NCBI GenBank assembly: GCA_013368325.1
Contig: JAACJK010000163.1
Location: forward strand, 3,100,001-3,164,000
Source of the DNA: Ephemerocybe angulata
Lineage: Eukaryota; Basidiomycota; Agaricomycetes; Agaricales; Psathyrellaceae
Direction of reading: 5' to 3'
Length of the DNA: 64,000 nucleotides
The position numbers and the translations under genes were made by a program. The notes beneath the pieces were generated by a model. It searched no databases, was not told where the DNA came from, and worked only from the letters and a program-made list of their open reading frames with translations. The stretch's first letter is position 1. The number at the start of each line of letters is the position of its first letter. Shown here piece by piece: positions 23,913 to 33,345 of the stretch.

Positions 23913-26105
23913 CTATGACACAGATTTAGTCTCCGTCTTCGCCTCCGCGCCCTTCTTATCCTGATCCAGCGTATCTGAGGATTCCTCCGAGCGCACCCCA
24001 ATCGTCCGCACGGGGCCCGTGAACCAGTGCACCCCACCGTATTTCGGGAAGTAGTACCACACGAGCGACAGGCCTAGCACGCCTCCCAGTACCACGACCG
24101 TGTAGTTCATGCCTCCAGCACTCGTGGAAGGCGTCTCTGGGAAGAGGAACACCACACCGAGGAACGTCATGAAGAGAACAGCAATAATAGCGCAGGGAAG
24201 GCTCTGATAAGATATGAGCGTGGGATCCACGACGTAAAGTAATTAGGGAACTTACGAAGACGCCGAGATTAAATGGCCCTGGCTGGAAGTCGTTGTGACC
24301 GACGAATCGCGCAACGATGGGGATGGCATAGGCAATGTAGAGTCCTGTGACAGAGATGGCAAAAACGGCATTGATGGCTTGGTCGCCTGCGAAGACGAGG
24401 ATGGCCATGACGATAGATAGGATCGCGTCGTACCACACAGAGTTGACAGGTGTACCAGTGTAGCTGTTCATGCGGTATACCCAGCCAGAGAAGGGAAGCG
24501 CCCCATCTCGACTGAACGCAAACGTTTGACGGCTAGCGGAGAGAAGCTAGTGATAGGGTTTAAGTCGTGAGTAGAGCTGGGTCGACATTCGTGGAACGCA
24601 CCATACTGGATCCCATCATGTACTGGACAATGACAACGATAGCCCAGATCCCCAAAGTTGCCTTTTGGCCGAAGCTCTGCACGAAGATGGTCGCCATTGG
24701 CTGGTCGGCGTCGTAAAGACCCTCCAAGTCGGTACCCATACAGAAGGCCAAGGCAATGTTTATTGCTGCGGATCGGTTAGAGAGGCTACTCTACAGGTAA
24801 CGGAGAAACGGGCTCGCCTGTCCCAAGAATGCCAGCAATTCCAATGGCATTGACGATTCCCCAAGGTACAGCGACAGCGGCATTAGATGCCTCTTCGCTC
24901 ATGTGTACGCTAGAGTCGAATGAACCTTCGGAGTTGCTCAGTATATCGTGGTCTCTTTGATGGGATAGTAGGACGCACAGATGGTCCATAAAGGTGCTAG
25001 GAAACTGTAGATGAAAGCGAAACCGTTGGGCCAGCCGCTGACTTTGGCAAACAGTAAGTTACAATTAGACATGCATTGCTCGAATGGGACTTACAGTTAT
25101 TAAATTCTCCAAGCGCGAAGCTGGCTGTATTTTTGAATTCTGGAGGAGTAGCAATAGGAAGGGCAATGATCACCGCAACACAGAGTCTGCAAAGTCGATC
25201 AGATGTGGTTACGCTTAGGAATAATGCGTGACCTACAGGACGTTCAAGAAAATGTAAACTGTCTGTAAACGAGCTAGAATGGCGGTTCCAAAACAGCAGG
25301 TGATAGCATGGGTAATCACGATGGCACAGTAGACACCGCTGCAGATCTTTTTTGAGGAATCTCCTAGACATGATCGACAGACGAACTTACAAAGTCTGCG
25401 CATTGGTAGCGCTAAACTCGCCTCCAGACCCAATGCTCGCCGCAGACATGACCTGTATCGCGCAGCCCCAGTCAATAGAGGCCACCGCTGCAACATTGCC
25501 GATGGTGTTGGCGTCTAACGTAGAGGTGGTGATAAGTATCTGTTCTCGTGGTGTACGCAAGTCAACAACTTACATCCTACGATCCAGCACAGCAAGTTCC
25601 GCCAGCGTGGAGAGGCGAGGCTGTAGGTCCAGAAGTATAACTATGTAGTGTGTCATCAGTCAGCTGAGAATGTAGACGTTGGGCACCACTCACCCCTCCG
25701 GAGGTCGGTGCTGCCGAGGCTAGCTCGGCCATGGACATGCCTACAAATAGGATGAATATACTAGCAACAAGCCACTGTAACGCTGCGCGTCAGGGACATA
25801 GTGTGTGGCAGATTGGAAGAGACGTACACCCCAGACCATGGCTGGGCCTCCGCCGTTAGGCAAGGCATAGAAGAGCACAGAGGAGATAGAGGGCAGGAGT
25901 CCAATAATGGAGAACGCAATTCCAAAGACCTGTTGAACTGTGGGTAAATCAATGGACATTCTGACTGAGAACGATGTCGCACCTCGATAGGTTTGAACGC
26001 CCGTTTGAACTCCTGCTTGTACCCTAGAGTGGCGAGGAGCTCCTCATCCGCGCGCTGTATCTCCTCCTTGCGCGTCGCAAAATCCGAAGCAGGCGCCTCA
26101 GCCAT
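23913..26105 (-). CDS. Amino acid/GABA/choline permease, APC superfamily
   Basis: A membrane transporter of the APC type with about twelve hydrophobic segments spread over nine or more exons. It starts MAEAPASDFATRKEEIQRAD, followed by FGIAFSIIGLLPSISSVLFY, GGGPAMVWGWLVASIFILFV, GMSMAELASAAPTSGG, PPEFKNTASFALGEFNN, VHMSEEASNAAVAVPWGIVN and the C-terminal MNYTVVVLGGVLGLSLVWYY. These motifs are shared by fungal GABA (Uga4), choline (Hnm1) and related permeases; the substrate cannot be fixed from sequence. The tail is charged and lysine-rich, as in transporters controlled by ubiquitination. An upstream in-frame Met at 26216 gives an alternative longer start; I prefer 26105 because the cytosolic N-terminus of the family is usually about 40 residues. 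Confidence 0.9.
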
Positions 26106-26667
26106 GTCGAATAATTTTCTCAGTCGCAGAGAGACCGCCGGCCAAACGAAGAAGGCAGGACGCTTTGGAGGTGGGAGTGGGGAAAGAAGAAGTGGACGGA
26201 CGGAAGGACTACCCACAGCGATAAGTAGCTTCTTTTGAATAGTTCCAAAGTACTTGGATCTGGGGCTTTAAGACTACAACTTCTTCCGACGTTTGCTATC
26301 AAACGCCTACGACAAGAGGTAGGTATGCAAGCCCGGTGCAAAAGCGGGTGCGGAATTAGGGGGCCTCCCGTGTCGCACGCAGATAGATTTTTGTGAGTTT
26401 CCTGGGTGAGGAGATAACGAGATAAAGAAGCACCCCTGTTGTTGGAGCCAGGGATCGCCCACAGAAAACTGAAGGCATGTGCTTCTTCTGTGTATCTCTC
26501 GGGATAACAGGTGTATGTGGGGTTGTCATTGCCGCTCCGAGAGGCGATAAGCATCATCGAGGGGAAGTTAGATAGATCTGAATGTGATTTTGAAGTCTAG
26601 CTTTTGTGGCTTGGACAAGTGGCTGTCGACGCGTGCTTCATGGGGTCCGGGGCAAGCTCCTGGCAAA
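26106..26667. other. Intergenic, promoter side of the permease
   Basis: About 560 bp upstream of the permease start. Short frames only; no splice structure or recognisable family. Probably the permease promoter plus the 3' flank of the broken gene at 26668. Confidence 0.4.
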
Positions 26668-27302
26668 CTACAGTCCGCTGCTGACGAGATCGGTAACGCG
26701 ACCAACACATTGGCCGGACTTCGTAAGGTGGGCAAGGCAAAATTCTAGTACCACCGTGTTGATCTTGTGCGTATAAGAACCGTTTCTGACAGACGTTCGA
26801 AGACCTTGGGCTCGCATGCCGTGTCGACCGTGCCCATAGAGGCCCATTGCCGTCCCCGAAGGTGCTTCGGTCAGTGGGAAGAGATCGGAGGTATCACCAA
26901 GGAAGTTGAGAATATCAGGAATCGTAAGACTTGGACGTTGAACGTGTGCCATCCCCAGGCATGGAGGCCGGTAATCGAGCGTGTCAGTAACATGGAGGTT
27001 GAAAGCAAGGATGCGCGGGAATGTTTGAACCTTGTCGTGGTAAGTACGCGACGTGATGGATGCCACCAGAAAGGGAATTGCGACATTTGGTCTCTTACCA
27101 CCACCATCTCCCGCTTTGCATCGCAAGGACTGCCGTAGAATACGATACTGGCCACAGAGGGGGCTTCAGAAATAGCCTTTTGGATTGCAACAGGTTGCGC
27201 CACTAGACAAAACAGGAACTGTGCAGTGCTCGGAAGGCTAACCGAGGGCAGATGTCGCTGGTCACTCCTGTTTTGCGCAATGGATCTTCCAACTCTCGCC
27301 AT
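26668..27302 (-). pseudogene. Unrecognised gene in two frames, probably broken
   Basis: From ATG 27302 one frame reads MARVGRSIAQ... through APSVASIVFYGSPCDAKREM and FPFWWHPSRR. The neighbouring frame then carries VQTFPRILAFNLHVTDTLDY, HGRHGMRAQGLRTSVRNG, a run with INTVVLEFCLAHLTKSG, and ends VTDLVSSGL at TAG 26668. Both halves have coding-like codon use (many NNC codons, few rare ones) and together look like one protein of about 200 residues. The change of frame falls around 27010-27045, where no normal GT-AG intron fits. I do not recognise the family. A frameshift mutation, a sequence error or an unusual intron are all possible. It is divergent from the dioxygenase gene, 112 bp away. Confidence 0.4.
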
Positions 27303-27352
27303 TCTACAGTCTTAACATAGACTCTGATGGCCTAGGTTGAGGATGGAGACGC

Positions 27353-27359
27353 GTATATA
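27353..27359 (+). promoter_or_regulatory. TATA box of the TauD-type dioxygenase gene
   Basis: GTATATAAAGCG lies about 60 bp upstream of the ATG at 27415. Confidence 0.55.
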
Positions 27360-27414
27360 AAGCGTCCCTCTATCCTTGAACTTGCATATCCAGCCTCCCC
27401 AACCACTGGCATCC

Positions 27415-28846
27415 ATGTCTCCATCTGTCTCTGAAGTGCAAACACCCAAGGTCTATGCTGCGGCCGAGGCCATTGAAAGGGTCAAGGCTCAGCTGAGTAC
27501 AAACTCTAGCTCGGTATGTCTTCTAGGAGACACCTTCCCCGACGAGCAAGAGGGACTAAATGGTGTCCATTCCAGGGACCATCACACCCTGCCTACCTCC
27601 CGCACTTCGACTCTTCGGAAAAGTTCCCTCCCACCGAGCTCTTCGGTAAGCATCAACTCTAACGTCTGAGGTCTGCGCCACCTCCATCGATGTCTACCAA
27701 GCTAACGATGCCTACCACGCACAGAATTCTCCGACCCAGGCCTGCGCGCAAACCCAGCCAAGCCCAACCTTCTCACCGAGAACACCACCCTCAAGCACAT
27801 CAGTCCCTACCTCGGCACTGAGGTACGCGGAGTACAGATCTATCAGCTCTCGAAGGAGGGCTTGGATGAGCTTGCACTCTTCGTCGCCGAGCGGAAGGTC
27901 GTGATCTTCAGGGACCAGGACTTCAAGGATCTGGGACCTGAAAGGCAGATCGAGCTAGCAAGGCACTTTGGCCCCATTCAGAGGCATCCGACGTCCGGGA
28001 ACGTGAAGGGCTTCCCTGAGTTCCATGTCGGTGAGTACTTAACCTTAGCATTCTGAGGTTGAATGAAGGATTATTGATGCAAGCTGTATCCGCTCAACTT
28101 TAGTCTACCGCGATCCTGAGTATGATTACTTCAAGGAGTATATCACCAACGAACGCTCCAACTATACGTCGTGGCACTCGGACGTTGCATACGAGAAGCA
28201 ACCGCCAGGCACAACCTTCTTCTTCATCCTCGACCAGGTCAGTTCTCCCTCCCTCCTCGTTACCCCCATGCGCTATCTAACTCGATTGCTTTTCAACACA
28301 GCCCGACGTCGGCGGCGACACCCTTTTTGCGTCGCAAGTTGAAGCGTATAACCGCCTCTCCGACGAATTCAAGAAGCTGCTCGAGGGCCTGAAGATCGTG
28401 CATAGCGCCGTCGAACAGGCCGAGGGCTCGCGCAAGCGCGGGGGCCCCGTCCGCCGCGAGCCCATCGAGACTGAGCACCCCATCGTCCGCGTGCACCCCG
28501 TCACCGGCGAGAAAGCCCTCTACGTGAACGCCGTCTTTGGCCGACGCGTCTCCGGGTTCAAGAAGGAGGAAAGCGATGCGCTCCTTGGTTTCTTGTATGA
28601 CCATATTGCGAAGGGCGCCGACTTCCAGATCAGGGCTACGTATGAGCCGGGGACTGTCGTTGTTTGGGTAGGGCTTTCTTCTATGCCTCATATTGTGAAT
28701 GCTGGGCAGAAGCTGATGCTATCCCTGTGCAGGATAACCGACTGACGGTGCACAGCGCTACCCCAGATTTCAAGGCCGAGTTCCGCAGGCATGCTGTCCG
28801 CCTCACGCCCCAAGCCGAAGTTCCTATCCCCGCTACCTTCGCCTAG
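27415..28846 (+). CDS. TauD/TfdA-type Fe(II)/2-oxoglutarate-dependent dioxygenase
   Basis: The spliced protein has about 390 residues. The TauD core is clear: ISPYLGTEVRGVQIYQLSKE, VIFRDQDFKDLGPERQIELA, FGPIQRHPTSGN, then the iron-binding HxD in TSWHSDVAYEKQPPG, GGDTLFAS, the distal iron histidine in DNRLTVHSAT and the 2-oxoglutarate arginine in RRHAVRLTP. Enzymes of this type hydroxylate and cleave taurine or other alkyl sulfonates (yeast Jlp1), releasing sulfite; other substrates are possible. Introns: about 27514-27575, 27643-27723, 28030-28101, 28239-28301 and 28668-28732. It is cytosolic, with no signal peptide. In fungi such genes are often induced by sulfur limitation, but no regulator site is claimed here. 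Confidence 0.92.
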
Positions 28847-29265
28847 GCTGGTTGTAGGCCCAGCCCTTGTGCCGTATCAAATGAGGGGCTTCACACCCGT
28901 ACCTCCCTTCTCCACTGTATTTGTATCTCTTGCCATTTAACCTTCTCGCCCCAAGTTCCAACAGAAAACATCCCTGTATATTGAGACCCAGTGACGCAGG
29001 GAACAGCTACCCTAGACCCGTCGCTCCCGATAAGTAATAATGCAAATAAGTAGATACTGATAGCTCCAATGGTGCCCTCGCCTCGATCCCAAGACCGCCA
29101 CCGTCGCATCATATCGATTCAGATTCCATATAGCACTGGCGACATTGAAAGTAAGCGTCCCGACCCAGTTCAAAACTCCAAGAATCCCTATGGAAGCATA
29201 CACAAGCAAACCGTACACGGAGGGTATCAACATTCGAGATTGAGCGGCGAATATAGATGGGCTAT
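28847..29265. other. Intergenic, convergent 3' regions
   Basis: Between two converging genes. A minus-strand frame of 183 codons overlaps this stretch and the amidohydrolase, but its hydrophobic end is not supported by splice or family evidence. Confidence 0.4.
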
Positions 29266-31041
29266 TCACTCGAAGTCGGAGGTGAGTCCGAGCCTGTAGA
29301 GGTTGTTGGCGTTCTCGAAGAGGAGCTTCTTTACGATTACGATCGCTTGATCTTCGGTGATGTCCCCGTCGTCTATCATTTCCTTCGTCACCTTCGATTT
29401 GAAAGGGATCGTGTGCATGTCGAAGGGGACCGTGGAGAAATTGGAACGGGTTATGTGGGTATGCAATGAGGATGGGAGAGGGATGGGAAGCGAGTGTCAG
29501 TTGATTTTTGTCTGGAGAGGAGAATGGGCATGTGGTGGTTGGGGGAGTGGAGTGTGGGACCACCTGCCGGTGGGGCTGATTACTTACCTTGAAGAGGACC
29601 CTCCGAGCTTGTAGGCTACCCAGGTAGAAGGATTCCGGCCACCAATGTCCGTCGGCTGGATATCCCGATCAGGAATTGCATCGTGGTTTTGGGTGTGGCG
29701 AGGACAATCGGATTAAAGATTAGAAAATGTCGCGATAGGTAGACTGGGGAAAGAACGTACACGACCACATAACTTTATTCGTCGGGCAGAGCTCAAAGAT
29801 CTGTCGGAGGATGGCTTCCTGACCTCGTTGGGAAACCATTGGAAACACCTGCGACTCCGGGATCATATAAGCACACGTTCTCAGCTGGAAGATGGATAAA
29901 ACTAGGCACACTGACCTCGCCAAAGTCAAGGAAGACGTTGGGGTACACCGAGGTCAGGTAACCTGCCTCTCTGGTATATGGGTAGGATGAATGCAAGAGG
30001 ACAAATTTTGTCCCGGGGTACGCTTTGATGATGGCCTGCATTCGTGCTGGGGATGATAGCAAGAGGGTGAGATCGCTGTCTCCCAAGCCCGTGTGGAATT
30101 GTACTAGGACAATGCCAGTGATAATCAGCATTGGAAAGCTTAAGAGTGGATATATTGGTCGCGTACCTGGAATGTTATGCGAGGCAGCGACCTCCAAAGC
30201 GACCTGGACTACCATATCATTCAATGCCTTGTAGCATAACCTAATCTTGCCGCCCGCCTGGTACGTCTTGAAGATCTCGAGTATGCTGAACTTGAGGCTG
30301 GCCTGTGAGATGAAGGTGGTGATATCCAGCCCCGTGCGGTAGCAGATGACGGACTTGAAGGCAACGACGTCCGCGTGGCGGGCCTCGTCTTCCAGTGCAT
30401 AGTAAAGCGAGTCGTGGAACTGGCTGAGGATGGGCGCTACGTCCAGCGTGTCTGTGCCAAGGTGGGGAGTCAGAACGGTTTGCATGAGGCCCTGGGAGTC
30501 TCCAGTGAAATTAGGGTTCTTGTGCGAGTGGCGTGCCCCTCTGTCTGCCTCTCTCTCGGTAGGGAGAGATGGGCAGAGGGGTAGAAGGAAAACGCACCTC
30601 TGCGACAACCTCGATTCGGACTATGCGTTTCGTGGGTGATGTAGAGAAAGGATCATGCGCCGTATAGGGTTCTGCGAGCTCATCGACGCCGCTAAGGCCG
30701 TCGTCGAGGAGCAGACATTGGAGTTTGGATGGCTGGAAGCATCTTTCGATGAGCTGGGGGTATGGGATCGTCTTCCGGTGTTCTTTAAGTTGTTCCCAAG
30801 TTGTGTTTTCGTCTAGCCCGTAGAGTTTTGAGAGTTCCTTTGTTGCTCTGAGGTTAGCGACTGTGTGGATGGAGTCGTCGGTTAGCGCGGTTCCCTGTGC
30901 CTCCGAGACAAGCCCCTCGAAGGGAAACGCGTCGCGGTGCGCTTCCTTGAGTATTGGATGTGCATGGTTGTCAATTGCAGGTAGTCCAAACACCGTCCTT
31001 TGCAGATTTGGGTAACTTGTGGACGAGACAGGATCCGACAT
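29266..31041 (-). CDS. Amidohydrolase of the FluG N-terminal type
   Basis: A TIM-barrel metal hydrolase resembling the amidohydrolase half of FluG, without the glutamine synthetase half. Motifs in order: GLPAIDNHAHPIL (metal-binding HxH), AFKSVICYRTGLDI, VQFHTGLGDSDLTLL, FVLLHSSYPYTREAGYLTSV, PNVFLDFGEVS, FPMVSQRGQEAILRQIFEL, DGHWWPESFYLGSLQARRVL and a C-terminal EMIDDGDITEDQA. The order and spacing match FluG-like hydrolases, whose substrates are poorly known. The last intron (about 29591-29404) is long and uses a weak AAG acceptor. I choose ATG 31041 (MSDPVSS) instead of 31104 because a TATA-like TATTTATA sits directly at 31104-31112, too close for the upstream start. It shares a 168 bp divergent promoter with a BolA gene. 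Confidence 0.85.
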
Positions 31042-31209
31042 CGCGAAAGAGATTGAAGAGGAACGCCGGCGATTGGGGAGATAATTAATTAGTGGGGCAC
31101 CCATATAAATAGGGGCATCATTTTCAATGTCAGTCTTGGGCGATGATGATTATCTGATCTCGCTAGCTTGTTCTAGACCTTCTACTCAGTTGAGTGTCCG
31201 CCACACAAT
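31042..31209. promoter_or_regulatory. Short divergent promoter, amidohydrolase / BolA
   Basis: Only 168 bp separate the two start codons. A TATA-like TATTTATA (minus strand, 31104-31112) serves the amidohydrolase; no clear TATA box is seen for the BolA gene. Confidence 0.45.
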
Positions 31210-31619
31210 ATGCCTATAGATGTCGCTGCACTCGAGGCTGCAATCCGCGAGGCCATACTGATCACTACTTTGGAGATAGAGGACCAGTCTAGTGGATGTG
31301 GGGAGAGCTACGCCGTCGTATTGGTTAGCGAAGTGAGCTTTGCCCTCGATCAATCACACTTCCTTGTCTGAACTTCAACGATAGGCTTTCCAAGGCAAGA
31401 GCACATTGGCTAGGCACAGGATGGGTATGTGACACATAGAAGGAGGTAGAAATGGTCTGACTCATCTCTAGTTAACAATCTTCTCAAGTCTCACATTGCC
31501 CAGATGCACGCGTTCTCCCAGGTTTGTCCATTAATCTCTCTTGCGAAGGTCGCTTACTGGTGCGTATTCACTGGCAGAAAACGTATACCCCTCAACAATA
31601 CGAAGAGTTAAAGAAATAG
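31210..31619 (+). CDS. BolA-like protein (Fra2/BOLA2 type), four short exons
   Basis: No long frame marks this gene, but joining four exons gives 85 residues: MPIDVAALEAAIREAILITT, SSGCGESYAVVLVSE, AFQGKSTLARHRMVNN, IAQMHAFSQKTYTPQQYEEL. That is a complete BolA domain with the conserved cysteine (SGCG), the HR(M/L)VN helix and the HAFSQKT cluster-binding histidine. Cytosolic BolA proteins pair with monothiol glutaredoxins (Grx3/4) to bind a 2Fe-2S cluster and signal iron status. Introns: 31334-31383, 31424-31471 and 31522-31577, all GT-AG. The start is ATG 31210 and the stop TAG 31617-31619. Length (80-90 residues) is normal for the family, with no mitochondrial presequence, which favours the cytosolic type. 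Confidence 0.92.
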
Positions 31620-31988
31620 AGGGTGCCAGTGACCCACATTATGTAGCCCTCGGGGATTTACATGCCATACCGATCAAAGAGAGCAGTTTGGAATCGCTAG
31701 GATGCGGAAGGGGGCAAGCTGAAGCACATCAGTCATTGCCGGCGCCTATTTTCTGGAGCTTAGAAGCGCCCGCTCGGGATCCGTTCTACCACGGTCCCTA
31801 GCGGTCCTTGGGTCGGTCGCACCTGCCCTTTTGGGCGGTGTGGGCGGCCCGTTGACAGTCTGTGCGCCCATAGGCGCTCACGACGAACCATCATACAATA
31901 AATGAGATAAGAGGATTGACGAGTATGCACAAGTATGCCCATCACCTAAAACCAGTAAATCTATAAGGTATGCATATATGTATCTGCT
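31620..31988. other. Intergenic, convergent 3' regions
   Basis: No coding or RNA signal recognised between the BolA stop and the stop of the minus-strand orphan gene. Confidence 0.5.
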
Positions 31989-32789
31989 CTAAACGGTGCC
32001 GAGCATGTACAATCCCTCCGCTGAAAGATCGACGTCCAGGCCAGGTGATAAATCGCCTGTAATCGCACGCCAGCCCAGTGATTCCAGCTTCGACAGTGCT
32101 TCCTGAATGTGAGAGACCATGCTTGAGACTTCCGGGGAATAATAAGAGGGATAGCCATCTGGATTATTGATAGCAAAGCTCAAAGTCTCGAGAGTGGACT
32201 CGGAGTTGACTCTAGAAAACGCGGTGTCCACGATCCAGGCTATCTCGGGGCGAGTAGCCAGAGCTGAAAAGAAGTCGCAAGTGAGAAAGTAAAGAATCAC
32301 TGAGAGGCTGTTAGTGCTGCTGACGCAAGGTTAATTTGGATGGGGTACTCACTGTCCTGGTCCTCTGTCAAAGGGAGGTGTAATGCATCAAATCCACACT
32401 TTAAAAGTGCTACCGTACATCGGAAATTGTTGAAGGCACGTGTTTTGGGGAGATCTGGAAGGCTGTAGTGAAAAGCTGACCTGGAAAGGTCATTTGGGAG
32501 GATTTCTGAGATGTAAGACTCCAGCAGGGACTGTACCATGTGTGTCAGTGTGATAAACCAACAAGAAACATTGTACTAGGCCTCTCACCTTCAGCTCTTC
32601 GAGAAAGTAAGATATCTCGATGGCCTCAGTCTTGTCGAACCTCTGCTTCTTGGCCTCGTCGAGCTGATCATACGCAATTGTCTTGGGTGTATTTCGACAC
32701 CACAAGAAGATAAACTGCCTGCTGAGTTCCGCGCACTTCTCGTTGTAGGTGTGATTTTCGTTCTTCTCGTATGGTACCATCGACGGCAT
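31989..32789 (-). CDS. Hypothetical protein, three exons
   Basis: From ATG 32789 (MPSMVPYEKNENHTYNEKCA) three exons give about 230 residues: IEISYFLEELK joins SLLESYISEILPNDLSRSAF across a GTGAGA-CAG intron (32589-32532), and LPLTEDQD joins MILYFLTCDFF across a GTGAGT-CAG intron (32354-32300). The C-terminal part (TRPEIAWIVDTAFSRVNSES, MVSHIQEALSKLESLGWRA) is helical and ends LYMLGTV. No signal peptide, membrane segment or known domain is visible. Clean introns support a real gene; function unknown. Confidence 0.65.
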
Positions 32790-33345
32790 GCTGGCTCGTA
32801 AGGGTAATGGTGCTGTGTGTTTTGCTCTGGTCCCCTATTTATAGCAGTAAGCATTGCAGTGGACTTTGCCATTGCTTTGTCTTCGTCTAAGCGCCCGTCG
32901 CGAAGGGAGGGCGATCACGAGCGTGCGAACAACGGCTTTTTGTGTGCTGCACAGCTCAGTCTTCAATTCCGCATCCAAGTCAATCTTTGGCCAATTGTTC
33001 TTACAGTTCCAATGCTCGTTCAGGGTAGCGATACAACGGACATTGTCGCATCCATGGATCCTAGGCAACGCGTCTCGGCGGGCCAACGGAAGAGTCTAGA
33101 TTGGAGCGTAGCGTGGGCCAGAGTTGCCATCGAGATGGAACCGTTGGCTAACCGTCACCGCGTTTCAATCCTCCGACCGTCCAGTTTCCTGTTTATCCAA
33201 CTCTTTTCGCTCCTTCGTTCATATAGGCGCTGGCTGCCACCTTTTTTGTGTGTAGCCTCGTTCCTTTTGGTCTGACCAGCTTTCTTTCGTCCTCAGCAGT
33301 GCTGAGGTTCGCTCTTCCACTCGTTTCCGTCTTTCTCGCGGCATA
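32790..33345. other. Intergenic, divergent promoters
   Basis: About 550 bp between two divergent genes. A plus-strand frame of 152 codons is present, but it has low coding character and ends just before the real start at 33346. Confidence 0.45.

Noticed and set aside
29012..29563. Minus-strand frame with a hydrophobic C-terminal stretch
   Set aside because: Overlaps the last exon and intron of the amidohydrolase in another frame; hydrophobic run is probably chance.
32817..33275. Plus-strand frame of 152 codons
   Set aside because: No coding-like codon use and no family; sits in the shared promoter region.
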